Shown here: positions 1 through 7,121 of the stretch, piece after piece | Position numbering within the stretch: the first letter of the stretch is position 1 | How the letters are laid out: each line of letters begins with the position of its first letter | From: JBBSHS01 sp038232515 | GTDB lineage: Bacteria; Actinomycetota; Acidimicrobiia; Acidimicrobiales; JAUJNH01 | Reading direction: 5' to 3' | Length of the DNA: 28,970 nucleotides | Assembly (NCBI GenBank): GCA_038232515.1 | Contig: JBBSHS010000025.1 | Span: 1-28,970, forward strand | The notes under the pieces: model-generated | The model's input: only the letters and a program-made list of their open reading frames with translations | The model's database searches: none | What the model was told of the DNA's origin: nothing | Program-made: the position numbers and the translations under genes

Positions 1-74
1 CACATCTCGGCGATGTCGGCGTCCACCGCCTTCATCTCCGCCTCGAGCGCTGCCGTGATTCCCGCCGCTTCCAT
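1..74 (-). CDS. 5' end of an SOS-controlled gene of unknown function (partial)
   Basis: Only the first 24 codons lie in the window; the gene continues off the left edge. Read leftward from the ATG at 74 it begins MEAAGITAALEAEM and stays open to the edge, rich in Ala, Glu and Asp with a helical look. An ATG three codons upstream (83-81) is in frame. I prefer 74 because a -10 hexamer ends 7 nt before it, as expected for a leaderless transcript, whereas the upstream ATG overlaps that hexamer. The LexA box in the promoter says the gene is DNA-damage inducible (inference from family knowledge of LexA sites). Too little protein is visible to name it. HNH/DUF222 endonucleases and translesion-synthesis genes are common SOS targets in actinobacteria, but nothing here proves either. 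Confidence 0.6.
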   Translation of the reverse strand, partial: MEAAGITAALEAEMKAVDADIAEM

Positions 75-81
75 CACCGCC

Positions 82-110
82 ATTGTACCGAACATATGTT
101 CGCCGTACAA
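82..110 (-). promoter_or_regulatory. Promoter with a LexA/SOS box in its spacer
   Basis: On the minus strand TTGTAC (110-105) and TACAAT (87-82) are 17 bp apart, an almost ideal housekeeping promoter. The spacer holds the perfect 14-bp palindrome CGAACATATGTTCG (89-102), which fits the Gram-positive/actinobacterial LexA consensus CGAAC-N4-GTTCG. A repressor bound there would cover the space between -35 and -10 and block RNA polymerase. The start codon at 74 is 7 nt past the -10, so the message is probably leaderless. The motif and spacing are directly seen; LexA binding is inferred. Confidence 0.85.
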
Positions 111-435
111 GCACCAATGGCGGACATACGGCGACGATCCTTGCTCTCTTTTCCCGGTCCTCCGGCCGCCACCGACCGGCGCAGATGTCACCCCGGATCC
201 GGAGAATCTCCTCGCATGAGTGCCCGGCGCCGGCCCGGTCGAGCGACGCCGCGGCCACCCCAACAGCAAGGGACCGGCGGAGCCGGCTCATTGCTGGGTG
301 GGGGGCAACGCCCCCACACCCCCCGGCCGGCTGCGCCGGCGGTGCTCGGAGTTGGTCACAAGTGTCAAGGCTCCGGCGGCCAGCCCCAACAGCAAACGGC
401 ACCGCCAAACCGGCGCCAGGCGGGCGTCGATGCGC
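111..435. other. Intergenic region without a convincing gene
   Basis: About 325 bp between the SOS promoter and the 3' end of ligA. Rightward reading frames exist but have Arg/Pro/Ala-rich compositions typical of shadow frames in GC-rich DNA and no recognisable domain. The stretch contains two copies of CCCCAACAGCAA (around 258-269 and 384-395). The first can pair, with a small bulge, with TTGCTGGGTGG starting near 291. The palindromic repeat at 298-341 follows. No promoter for a rightward gene is evident. Confidence 0.6.
298..341. repeat. GC-rich palindromic intergenic repeat, copy 1
   Basis: The segment has GGGGGC-AAC-GCCCCC followed by GGCCGGC-TGC-GCCGGC, two short hairpins in a row. A closely similar arrangement (GGGGGGCAAGGCCCCCC then GGCCGGC-TTC-GCCGGC) occurs at 10750-10785 in another intergenic gap. 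Two copies in non-coding positions suggest a dispersed extragenic palindrome (REP-like) family. The function is unknown. The left boundary is approximate. Confidence 0.5.
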
Positions 436-2484
436 TCAGCTTGCAGGGGTGGGGAGGTCGCCGGTTTCTAGCAGGGTGGCGAAGGCGGGCTCGTCGAGGA
501 CGGGCACGCCCAGCTCGCCGGCCTTGGCCACTTTGGAGGCGCCCGGTTCACGGCCGACGACCACGGCGGTGGTCTTGTTGCTCACGCTCCCCGGCGATTT
601 GCCACCGCGGGCCTTGATGGCCTCCTCGGCCTCTTCCCGGCTCCAGCCTTCGAGGGTGCCGGTGACGACCACCGTCCGGCCCGCCAGCAACTGGGGGACC
701 GACGGCGTCACCGGGCCTTCGAGGTTTATGCCGGCCCGCCGGAGCTTCTCCACCACCTCGGTATTGCGGGGCACCCGGAACCAGTCGTGGACGCTCTGGG
801 CGATGGTGGGGCCGACGCCTTCGATCGCCGCCAGTTCCTCCGCCGAGGCCGCCATGATGCGGTCGAGATACCCCAGGGCCCGGCTCAGCAGCCTGGCCCC
901 GGCGCTGCCCAGGTGCTTGATGTTGAGGCCCACCAGGAGACGGTCGAGCGTCCTCGACCGGGAGGCGTCGATGGCCCGGCGCAGGTTGGCCACGCTGACC
1001 GGGCCGAAGCCCTCCATGGCCTCGACCCGGTCGAGGTCGAGGGTGTAGATGTCACCGGGATCGGCCAGCAGCCGCTCGTTGAAGAACAGCCACACCCGCT
1101 GCTCGCCGAAGCCCTCGATGTCCATGGCCCCCCGGCTGGCGAAGTGCTCGACCCAGCCCGCCCGCCGGGCGGGGCAGTCGTCGTTGACGCAGAAGGTGTC
1201 GCTGGCGCCCTCGCTGCGGGCCAGGGCCTGGCCGCACACCGGGCAGGCCTCGGGGAAGGCCCACGGCTCGGATCCTTCAGGGCGCAGGCTCAGTACCGGT
1301 CCGACCACCTCGGGGATGACGTCACCGGCCTTGCGGACGATGACGGTGTCGCCCTCGCGCACATCTTTCAGTCGCACCTGGTCCTCGTTGTGCAACGTGG
1401 CCGTGCCGACGGTGGAGCCACCCACGAACACCGGCTCGAGCACGGCGAACGGTGTGGCCTTGCCGGTGCGCCCGATGCTCACCGTGATGCGCTTCAACGG
1501 CGTGGTCCGTTCTTCGGGAGGGTATTTGAAGGCGATGGCCCACCGAGGGGCGTGCGAGGTGGAGCCCAGCTGGCGGCGCTGGTCGAGGTCGTCGACCTTG
1601 ACCACCACCCCGTCGATCTCGTAGTCGAGGTCGTGGCGGTGCTCCAACCAGTGCTGAGTGAAGGCGTAGACCTCGTCGAGGTCGCGGAACACCCGGATCT
1701 CAGGGTTGACCGGCAGCCCGGCTTGGCGGAGCCATTCGAGGGTCTCGGAGTGGCGGCGGAAGACGGGGCCGCCCTGCACCTCGCCCAGCTGGTAGCTCCA
1801 GAACGACAGGTTGCGGGTGGCGGTGACGGCGGCGTCCTTCTGGCGCAAAGAGCCGGCGCCAGCGTTCCGAGGGTTGGCGAACAGGCGCTGGCCGGCCGCG
1901 GCTTGGTGCTTGTTCAGCTCTTCGAACGCACCCAGCGGAAGGTATACCTCGCCCCGCACCTCGATCACCTCGGGCGTCTGGTCGACAGGGAGTCGGATGC
2001 CGTGGGGGATGTCCCTGACGGTGGCCACGTTGGGGGTGACGTCCTCGCCCACGACGCCGTTGCCGCGGGTGGCGGCCCGCACGAACCGGCCGCGCTCGAA
2101 ACGCAGGCTCATGGCCAGGCCGTCGATCTTCAACTCGCAGCAGAACCTGACGCCGCCCTCGATGTAGCGCTCCAGCCTCGTTCCCCACGCCCGCAGCTCC
2201 TGCATCGAGAAGGCGTTGTCGAGGCTCATCATCGGCACCGCGTGCACCACCTCGGCGAACAGGGCCGATGGCGAGCCACCGACCAGGTTCGTGGGTGAGT
2301 CGGGGGTCACCAGCTCCGGGAAGTCGCACTCGATGCGCTGGAGCTCTCGCATGAGCGCGTCGTAGTCGGCGTCCGAGATCTCCGGGTCGTCGAGATCGTG
2401 GTAGCGGTGCCGGTGGTGGTTGAGCTGACTCCGGAGCACGGCCGCCCGCTCCTCGACCTCGGGCGGCACCACGCCGTTGCTCAT
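436..2484 (-). CDS. ligA: NAD-dependent DNA ligase LigA
   Basis: Seals nicks in duplex DNA during replication and repair using NAD+ as adenylate donor. The 682-residue product has the full family architecture: an N-terminal Ia region with YYD-like residues (HHRHRYHDLDD, about 23-33), the adenylation site ELKIDG with the acceptor lysine at about 119, an OB fold, a four-cysteine zinc finger (CPVCG and CVNDDC, about 400-425), helix-hairpin-helix repeats, and a C-terminal BRCT domain beginning near LLAGRTVVVTGTLEGW. Start choice: a GTG at 2490 is in frame, but TACGAT (2497-2492) ends 7 nt before the ATG at 2484, so the ATG fits a leaderless promoter better. The first six bases from GTG would lie almost on the -10. 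Family length is normal and no key residue is missing. Confidence 0.97.
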   Translation of the reverse strand: MSNGVVPPEVEERAAVLRSQLNHHRHRYHDLDDPEISDADYDALMRELQRIECDFPELVTPDSPTNLVGGSPSALFAEVVHAVPMMSLDNAFSMQELRAWGTRLERYIEGGVRFCCELKIDGLAMSLRFERGRFVRAATRGNGVVGEDVTPNVATVRDIPHGIRLPVDQTPEVIEVRGEVYLPLGAFEELNKHQAAAGQRLFANPRNAGAGSLRQKDAAVTATRNLSFWSYQLGEVQGGPVFRRHSETLEWLRQAGLPVNPEIRVFRDLDEVYAFTQHWLEHRHDLDYEIDGVVVKVDDLDQRRQLGSTSHAPRWAIAFKYPPEERTTPLKRITVSIGRTGKATPFAVLEPVFVGGSTVGTATLHNEDQVRLKDVREGDTVIVRKAGDVIPEVVGPVLSLRPEGSEPWAFPEACPVCGQALARSEGASDTFCVNDDCPARRAGWVEHFASRGAMDIEGFGEQRVWLFFNERLLADPGDIYTLDLDRVEAMEGFGPVSVANLRRAIDASRSRTLDRLLVGLNIKHLGSAGARLLSRALGYLDRIMAASAEELAAIEGVGPTIAQSVHDWFRVPRNTEVVEKLRRAGINLEGPVTPSVPQLLAGRTVVVTGTLEGWSREEAEEAIKARGGKSPGSVSNKTTAVVVGREPGASKVAKAGELGVPVLDEPAFATLLETGDLPTPAS

Positions 2485-2491
2485 GGCCACG

Positions 2492-2497
2492 ATCGTA
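2492..2497 (-). promoter_or_regulatory. -10-like hexamer for ligA
   Basis: TACGAT on the minus strand, 7 nt before the ligA ATG at 2484. No clear -35 is seen. There is no Shine-Dalgarno-like AGGAGG before the ATG, which fits a leaderless transcript. It matters because it decides between the GTG and ATG starts. Confidence 0.45.
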
Positions 2498-2538
2498 GAG
2501 AGGGGTGGGACCGGGCTCAGAGCGTGGAGCGGCCGGGC

Positions 2539-3006
2539 TTACCGCCCGGCGGCCCTCAGGGGCTTGCGTCGTTCGGGGCCGGACAGTGGTCTCGCCGGCT
2601 CGTCGTCGACCTCGGGCTCCTCGTCCAACTCGTCCCCGTCGAGATCCCCGTCATCTTCTAGATGCTCATCCTCGGGCCGCTCATCCTCGGGATCCTCGTC
2701 ATCGAATTCCTCGTCCACGAATCCCTGATCCTCGAATCGCGGGTCACCGAATCCGTCGTCCACCATTCGCTGGTCGCGGGGATCCTCGTCCACCAAGGCG
2801 GCATCCTGCAGCGACGGGGCGCTGTCGGTACCCGGCCCTTTTGGCCGGCCGGGCACGGCCTCGCCGGCCGCCCGCAGGGCGGCCTCGACGGTGGCACGCG
2901 AAGCGTCGAGCACGTCCAAGAGCTCACGGGCGGGCGCCGCCTCTTGTCGGATGGCCAGGCTGTAGCGCAGGATCACCTCCAGATCCACGAGTGGCACCTC
3001 GACCAT
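2539..3006 (-). CDS. Small protein with a very acidic tail, unknown function
   Basis: 155 residues beginning MVEVPLVDLEVILRYSLAIR. I do not recognise the family. The first about 60 residues look like a helical, coiled-coil-prone segment (AIRQEAAPARELLDVLDASR, then an Ala-rich helix). From about residue 80 to 145 the chain is dominated by Asp and Glu, with recurring DEDP, FED and DED clusters. It ends with a short basic stretch (PERRKPLRAAGR). A GAGGAG motif lies about 10 nt before the ATG at 3006. The open frame extends upstream to 3249, but that part is Arg/Ala-rich and would overlap the divergent gene at 3068, so the downstream ATG is chosen. The acidic tail suggests a soluble binding or chaperone-like role, which is only a guess. 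Confidence 0.6.
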   Translation of the reverse strand: MVEVPLVDLEVILRYSLAIRQEAAPARELLDVLDASRATVEAALRAAGEAVPGRPKGPGTDSAPSLQDAALVDEDPRDQRMVDDGFGDPRFEDQGFVDEEFDDEDPEDERPEDEHLEDDGDLDGDELDEEPEVDDEPARPLSGPERRKPLRAAGR

Positions 3007-3067
3007 GACCGTGCATCTCCTCGCTTGGCTCCCCGCCTCCGGGGCATGACAGCATCCATCGCCTGCC

Positions 3068-3961
3068 ATGACCGACGCCAGCCGACGACGGGTCGCCGTC
3101 ACCCCGTGGGCGCTGCGCCTGGTGTGGGCGAGCCTGCCGTTCACGGCCGGACCGGCTCTGTCCGCCGCCCTGCAGCACCGCGACCTGCCGCTCCGCACGA
3201 CGGCCAGCGTCGGCCTGTGGGCGGTCTGGGCCGTGGTCCTGGTGGCCACCCTGGTCCCTCATCCGGTCGCCATGACCGTGGTGCGGATCGGGGCGCCGGC
3301 GGCCGTGGCCGCCTCGGTGGTGGCCATGTGGGCCCGCCACGCGCCGCCCGCAGCCCGGCCACTGGCCCTGGTGTGGACGGCCCTGGCCGCCACCGCCGGG
3401 CTCAGTGCCTCGGCCGGCGCCTGGTTTGTCAACGGGCCGGCCTACGCCGACGAGCGCCGATATCCCCTGCGGGTGGCCGGGCCCCTGCTCCTCGGTCCCC
3501 TGGAGCTGGCCTGGGCCCTGCTCGTGGGCGGGCCGGCGGCGGCGGCGGCACTGCTGGCGTCGAGGCGGTGGGTGCTCGGAGGTGTGGTGGCGGTCGTGGC
3601 CGTGCCCGTCGCCGTCGTGCTGGCCCGGGCGCTCCACAACCTGGGACGGAGGTGGCTGGTCTTCGTGCCCGCCGGGCTGGTCATCCACGACCCACTGTCG
3701 GTGGCCGACCCCGTCCTGGGCCGCCCCCAGCAGGTGATGGCCCTGCGGCCGGCGCCGGCCGCCTCCGACTCGCTCGACCTGACCCAGGCGGCGCCCGGGC
3801 TGGCCCTGGAGCTGCTCCTGACCGAGAAGGTCTCGATGACACTCGTGCAGCCCGGGAAGCGATCGGGTGAGCCCGGCAGCTCGGCCCGGCTGTTGTTCAC
3901 GCCCACCCGCCCGGGGGCCTTGCTGGCCGACGCCGCCACCCGCCGCTTCCCCGTGGGTTGA
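3068..3961 (+). CDS. Predicted multi-pass membrane protein, unknown function
   Basis: 297 residues. The N-terminal two thirds contains about five hydrophobic segments: around 18-35, 46-66, 72-88, 100-118, and a long one around 140-190 rich in Ala, Val and Leu. After about residue 195 comes a soluble domain (RWLVFVPAGLVIHDPLSVADP) that looks like a conserved cytoplasmic C-terminal domain. I cannot assign a family. The start at 3068 lies 61 bp from the start of the divergent acidic-protein gene, so the two share a short promoter region. It converges with mnmA, whose stop is 42 bp away. No catalytic motif is visible. Confidence 0.65.
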   Translation: MTDASRRRVAVTPWALRLVWASLPFTAGPALSAALQHRDLPLRTTASVGLWAVWAVVLVATLVPHPVAMTVVRIGAPAAVAASVVAMWARHAPPAARPLALVWTALAATAGLSASAGAWFVNGPAYADERRYPLRVAGPLLLGPLELAWALLVGGPAAAAALLASRRWVLGGVVAVVAVPVAVVLARALHNLGRRWLVFVPAGLVIHDPLSVADPVLGRPQQVMALRPAPAASDSLDLTQAAPGLALELLLTEKVSMTLVQPGKRSGEPGSSARLLFTPTRPGALLADAATRRFPVG

Positions 3962-4003
3962 GGGGCCACGGCCGGCTGCGGGCCGGTGCGTGAACGGGCG
4001 ACG

Positions 4004-5053
4004 TCAGGCCACGGCCGGGCCGGCGCGCTCGGCCACCCCGCCACCCAGGACACTGTCGCCGTCGTAGAGCACCACCGACTGGCCGGGCGCCACCCGACGC
4101 TGGGGGTTGGCGAAGCGGACCGCCGTGCCCTCCCATGTGGCCGTCACGGGTGCACCATGGGCCGAGAACTGCACGGTCACCGGCGCGCCCGGACACGGCT
4201 CCTGGTCGACCCACGTGGCGCCGCCCAGGGTAACGGCACCGGTCAGGAGGTCCTCGGCCGAGCCCACCACCACCCGACGGCCGGGAACATCGACGGACAC
4301 GGCGAACCGCCGCTGTCCGCCGCTCCCCAAGCCCCGGCGCTGTCCCACCGTGACCAGCTCGACGGCGTCGACCCGTCCCGTCGGTGCGCCGGCGGCGTCG
4401 ACCAGCGCCCCGGCGTGGAGATCGACCCGCCCGGACAGGAACGCAGCCCGTCCGGCCGAGGCAGTGATGAAGCACACGTCCTGGCTGTCGGGCTTGGCCG
4501 CCGTGCGCAGCCCGAGGTCTTTGGCCGTGCTCCGCACCGTGGACTTGGTCATCTCTCCGACGGGCAGCAGGACGCGGGCCAGCTGGGCCTGGCCCAGCAT
4601 GTGCAGCACGTAGCTCTGGTCCTTGGCCGGGTCGGCCCCGCGGCGGAGCTGGAAGCGCTGAGTGGCGGGGTCTTGGAAGACCCGGGCGTGGTGCCCGGTG
4701 GCCACGGCGTCGTAGCCGAGGGTGGTGGCCCGGCGCAGGAAGCGGTCGAACTTCAGGTGGCGGTTGCACTCGATGCAGGGGTTGGGGGTGCGGCCGGCGG
4801 CGTGGTCGCTCACATAGGGGCCGACGACACGGGCATCGAAATCGTCGGTGAAGTTGAAGACGTGATGGGCCAGGCCCAGCTGCTGGGCCACGCGGCGGGC
4901 GTCGTCGACGTCGGCCACCGAGCAGCAGCCGGAGTCGGAGGCCCCTCCCCACAGCTTCATGGTGGCGCCGGAGACGTCATGGCCGGCATCGCGCAGCAGG
5001 GCGGCCGCCACTGAGGAGTCGACCCCTCCGGACATGGCCACCAGCACGCGCAT
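4004..5053 (-). CDS. mnmA: tRNA-specific 2-thiouridylase MnmA
   Basis: Adds sulfur to U34 of Lys, Glu and Gln tRNAs, using ATP and sulfur relayed from a cysteine desulfurase. The 349-residue product carries the PP-loop SGGVDSS (8-14), the tRNA-recognition segment NPCIECNRHLKF with the first catalytic cysteine at 96, ATGHHARV (118-125), the linker KDQSYVL (144-150), and DSQDVCFI with the second catalytic cysteine at 194. A C-terminal beta-barrel follows. The ATG at 5053 is preceded at 8 nt by TAGGCT (5067-5062), so the transcript may be leaderless. The two family cysteines are both present and length is usual. Confidence 0.97.
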   Translation of the reverse strand: MRVLVAMSGGVDSSVAAALLRDAGHDVSGATMKLWGGASDSGCCSVADVDDARRVAQQLGLAHHVFNFTDDFDARVVGPYVSDHAAGRTPNPCIECNRHLKFDRFLRRATTLGYDAVATGHHARVFQDPATQRFQLRRGADPAKDQSYVLHMLGQAQLARVLLPVGEMTKSTVRSTAKDLGLRTAAKPDSQDVCFITASAGRAAFLSGRVDLHAGALVDAAGAPTGRVDAVELVTVGQRRGLGSGGQRRFAVSVDVPGRRVVVGSAEDLLTGAVTLGGATWVDQEPCPGAPVTVQFSAHGAPVTATWEGTAVRFANPQRRVAPGQSVVLYDGDSVLGGGVAERAGPAVA

Positions 5054-5190
5054 CGTTTCTCAGCCTAACGAACCCGGCATCGACAAGACCGGCCTTCGCC
5101 CGCCGTCGTCGCCGTCCATTTCCCGCCACTGAGCCGGGGAAAATGGCGATCCTGATGGCACGACAAACGGATCCATGGCACAATGGTGCG
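5054..5190. promoter_or_regulatory. Divergent promoter region mnmA / vapBC
   Basis: 137 bp between two divergent starts. For vapB, CACAAT (5179-5184) ends 6 nt before the ATG at 5191. ATGGCAC occurs at 5155-5161 and again at 5175-5181, exactly 20 bp (two helix turns) apart, with the second copy overlapping the -10. Antitoxins of this type usually bind their own promoter, so these copies are candidate operator half-sites (inference). An imperfect inverted repeat CCATTTCCC ... GGGGAAAATGG lies at about 5117-5146. Confidence 0.5.
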
Positions 5191-5433
5191 ATGGATGCCA
5201 CGATCGAGCTTGGTCCCCAGGGTCGGCTGGTCATCCCGGCGCGTATCCGAACGGCGCTCGGAATGGCTCCAGGTGACCGCCTGCACCTCCACGTGGCCGG
5301 TCGGCGCCTTGTGCTCGAGCGGCAGCAGGACGCCGCCGCCGAGCTTCGCAGCCTGGCCTCGGGCATCTCGAAGAGCCGGTCGCTCGTCGACGAGCTGCTG
5401 GCCGAACGGCGGCTGGCGGCGGCCGCCGAATGA
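5191..5433 (+). CDS. vapB: VapB-type antitoxin, AbrB/MazE-like DNA-binding domain
   Basis: 80 residues starting MDATIELGPQGRLVIPARIR. Residues 3-45 form the swapped-hairpin AbrB/MazE/SpoVT fold (GRLVIPARIRTALGM, then GDRLHLHVAGRRLVLE), which binds DNA as a dimer. The C-terminal helix (about 46-80) would neutralise the toxin. An in-frame ATG at 5143 would add 16 residues, but the -10-like CACAAT lies between the two, and the shorter start matches the family. The stop codon overlaps the start of the next gene (ATGA), so the two are co-translated. The name is by family and partner; the subfamily is not certain. Confidence 0.85.
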   Translation: MDATIELGPQGRLVIPARIRTALGMAPGDRLHLHVAGRRLVLERQQDAAAELRSLASGISKSRSLVDELLAERRLAAAAE

Positions 5434-5816
5434 CCGTGCTGGACGCATCTGCCATTTTGGCCCTCGTCCATGACGAGCCCGGTGGCGACGTCGTGGCCGA
5501 TGAATTGGAGAGTGGGATCTTGGGAGCCGCAAACCTTGCCGAGGTCGTCGGCAAACTGGTGGACGGCGACTCCGAAGTCGCCGTGAGCCGGGTGCGGGGA
5601 CTGCTGGCGGCGGCAGGCGTCACCATCGAGCCGGTCCTCGAGGAGGACGCCGAACTGGCTGGCGCCATGCGATCTCTCACCGGTGGCCCGGCATTGTCGC
5701 TGGGTGATCGCTGTTGCCTGGCTTTGGCCGTACGGAGCACGCCTCCCGAGGTGTTGACCGCAGATCGCGTCTGGGTCGACCTCGACCTGCCGATCCGCGT
5801 GCGCCTGATCCGGTAG
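5430..5816 (+). CDS. vapC: VapC-type PIN-domain ribonuclease toxin
   Basis: 128 residues of a complete PIN domain. The four acidic metal-binding residues are present: Asp5 in VLDASAIL, Glu38 in ANLAEVV, Asp93 in LSLGDRCCLALA, and Asp112 in LTADRVW. Family members are Mg2+-dependent RNases that cut tRNA or rRNA and stop translation until bound by their antitoxin. It overlaps the upstream antitoxin gene by 4 bp (5430-5433), the classical layout. All catalytic residues are intact, so it is probably functional. The target RNA cannot be told from sequence. Confidence 0.9.
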   Translation: MTVLDASAILALVHDEPGGDVVADELESGILGAANLAEVVGKLVDGDSEVAVSRVRGLLAAAGVTIEPVLEEDAELAGAMRSLTGGPALSLGDRCCLALAVRSTPPEVLTADRVWVDLDLPIRVRLIR

Positions 5817-5847
5817 AGGGTTCTCCGGCCAGAGCCCGGGGCACTCA

Positions 5848-6981
5848 TCACCCCCGTATGGGCGCGTCCGCACGGAGATCCTCGATGAGGGCGGCCACCA
5901 GGGCGGCGCGCTCGGGCAGGGCGGCCACGACCACGTGCTCGCCTTCGGCGTGGGCGCCGTCGCCCACCGCACCCATTCCGTCGAGGGTGGGGCATCCCAT
6001 GGCCGCCGACAGGTTGCCGTCCGAGGCGCCGCCGACCTCGACGGCTCGAAGGGGGCCGAGGCCCAGTCCGGCGGCCAGCCGCCGGGCCCGGCTGAACAGC
6101 TCAGCGCTGGTCGACGCCGGCATCGGCGGGCGGTTGGGGGAGCCATGCACCACGAGCCGGGCACCGGGGAGGGTGGTGGCCATGGCCTTGATCTCTTCGT
6201 CTACCCGCTCGGCCTCGCCCGGCTGGGACACCCGCACGTCGATCTCCACGTGGGCGTGGGCGGGCACCGTGTTGGTGGTGGTGCCGGCGGCGGCCACCGT
6301 GGGGGTGACAGTGGTGCCGATGGCGGGTCGGGCCATGGCCCCGAGGGCGAGGACCAGGTGGCTCAGCTCGACCAGTGCGTTGACGCCCCGCTCCGGCTCC
6401 AGTCCGGCGTGGGCCGCCCGGCCCGTCACCTCGAGGGTGTACATGCCGGTGCCTTTGCGGGCCGTCTTGTAGGCGCCGCCGGCGGCGGGCTCGAGGACCA
6501 GAGCGGCGCCGGCGCCGGTGGCCGCTTCTTCGATCAGGGCCCGCGACGTCTGCGAGCCGACCTCCTCGTCGGCGTTGACGATCACCTCGATGCCGTCGAG
6601 GTCGTCCAGCGCGGCGAGGGCGTACAGGCCCAACACGATGCCGGCCTTCATGTCGAACGAACCCGGACCGGTGGCTGTGCCTCTGTCCCGGTCGAGCGTG
6701 AAGGGCCAGCGGGCCAGCGTGGTCATCGGCCACACCGTGTCGTGGTGGCCCAGCAGCAGCACACGGGGCGCAGGCCCGAAGCGCCAACGGAGGTGGGGGC
6801 GGCCGTCAACGTCGACCCGTTCCGGGGCGCGCCCGAGCAGGCGGGCCCCGACGGCGGCCACGGCGTGAGCCGAAGCGGCGAGGGCGGCGAGGTCGTCGGA
6901 TGGCGACTCCACGTTGACCAGGGCGGCCAGGTCGTCGACCATCTCGTCGGTGCGACGCCGAAGTGCGCCCAGGCGGTCCAT
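5848..6981 (-). CDS. M20 family metallopeptidase, glutamate carboxypeptidase-like
   Basis: 377 residues, a di-zinc amidohydrolase that probably removes a C-terminal amino acid or deacylates an N-acyl amino acid in the cytoplasm; the substrate is unknown. Metal and catalytic residues are visible: GHHDTVWP with His80 and Asp81, GSFDMKAG with Asp110, NADEEVGS with Glu139/140, LEPAAGG near 167, and AEGEHVV near the C-terminus. The dimerisation domain (about 180-290) contains TGRAAHAGLEPERG. The ATG at 6981 is preceded by GGGAG at about -9; the frame is open for 30 more codons upstream, but without family resemblance. The gene ends 32 bp from the vapC stop in convergent orientation. No signal peptide. 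Confidence 0.9.
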   Translation of the reverse strand: MDRLGALRRRTDEMVDDLAALVNVESPSDDLAALAASAHAVAAVGARLLGRAPERVDVDGRPHLRWRFGPAPRVLLLGHHDTVWPMTTLARWPFTLDRDRGTATGPGSFDMKAGIVLGLYALAALDDLDGIEVIVNADEEVGSQTSRALIEEAATGAGAALVLEPAAGGAYKTARKGTGMYTLEVTGRAAHAGLEPERGVNALVELSHLVLALGAMARPAIGTTVTPTVAAAGTTTNTVPAHAHVEIDVRVSQPGEAERVDEEIKAMATTLPGARLVVHGSPNRPPMPASTSAELFSRARRLAAGLGLGPLRAVEVGGASDGNLSAAMGCPTLDGMGAVGDGAHAEGEHVVVAALPERAALVAALIEDLRADAPIRG

Positions 6982-7020
6982 GCCCTGAGTCTCCCAGGGC
7001 GCAGGCCGGCCGGACCAGGC

Positions 7021-7061
7021 CCGGCCCCGAGGCCGGCTCACACGTTGCGCCTCGGGGCCGG
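7021..7061. promoter_or_regulatory. 12-bp inverted repeat overlapping the ilv promoter (candidate operator)
   Basis: CCGGCCCCGAGG (7021-7032) and CCTCGGGGCCGG (7050-7061) are perfect inverted copies with a 17-bp gap. The right arm sits in the spacer of the ilv promoter and the -35-like TTGCGC lies at the end of the gap. It stands between the divergent M20 peptidase and the ilv leader, so a bound dimer could affect both. It could also simply be a stable hairpin. No regulator gene is next to it. Confidence 0.45.
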
Positions 7062-7074
7062 ACCGTGGCACAAT
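7045..7074 (+). promoter_or_regulatory. Promoter of the ilv operon
   Basis: TTGCGC (7045-7050), an 18-bp spacer and CACAAT (7069-7074). The ATG of the leader peptide follows 8 nt after the -10, so transcription would start at or within a base or two of that ATG. The same CACAAT-to-ATG arrangement precedes vapB. The position immediately before the leader peptide and attenuator supports it. The -35 is a weak match. Confidence 0.6.
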
Positions 7075-7082
7075 CGACGGTG

Positions 7083-7121
7083 ATGCAGCACCCGACCGCC
7101 GTCCTCGTACTCATCTTGTAG
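7083..7121 (+). CDS. ilv leader peptide MQHPTAVLVLIL
   Basis: A 12-codon reading frame that ends in TAG at 7119-7121. Six of its last six residues are Val, Leu or Ile (V-L-V-L-I-L, codons 7101-7118), the products of the downstream operon. This is the hallmark of ribosome-mediated attenuation. When charged Val, Leu or Ile tRNA is scarce, the ribosome would stall on these codons and prevent the terminator at 7151-7181 from forming. It has no room for a Shine-Dalgarno site after the likely transcription start, so it is probably read from a leaderless end. Comparable leader peptides are known before ilvB in Corynebacterium and other actinobacteria. Confidence 0.88.
   Translation: MQHPTAVLVLIL

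Noticed and set aside
83..1048. Rightward frames starting near 83-220 in the left intergenic region
   Set aside because: Arg/Pro/Ser-rich shadow frames that run into the antisense of ligA; no domain, and no promoter in that direction.
787..2298. A 503-codon rightward open frame opposite ligA
   Set aside because: It is the antisense shadow of ligA. Composition is His/Gly/Asp/Val-rich without any domain, and ligA has a full set of motifs.
5143..5190. Longer start of the antitoxin gene at 5143
   Set aside because: The extra 16 residues lack family likeness and the -10-like hexamer and direct repeat lie inside them.
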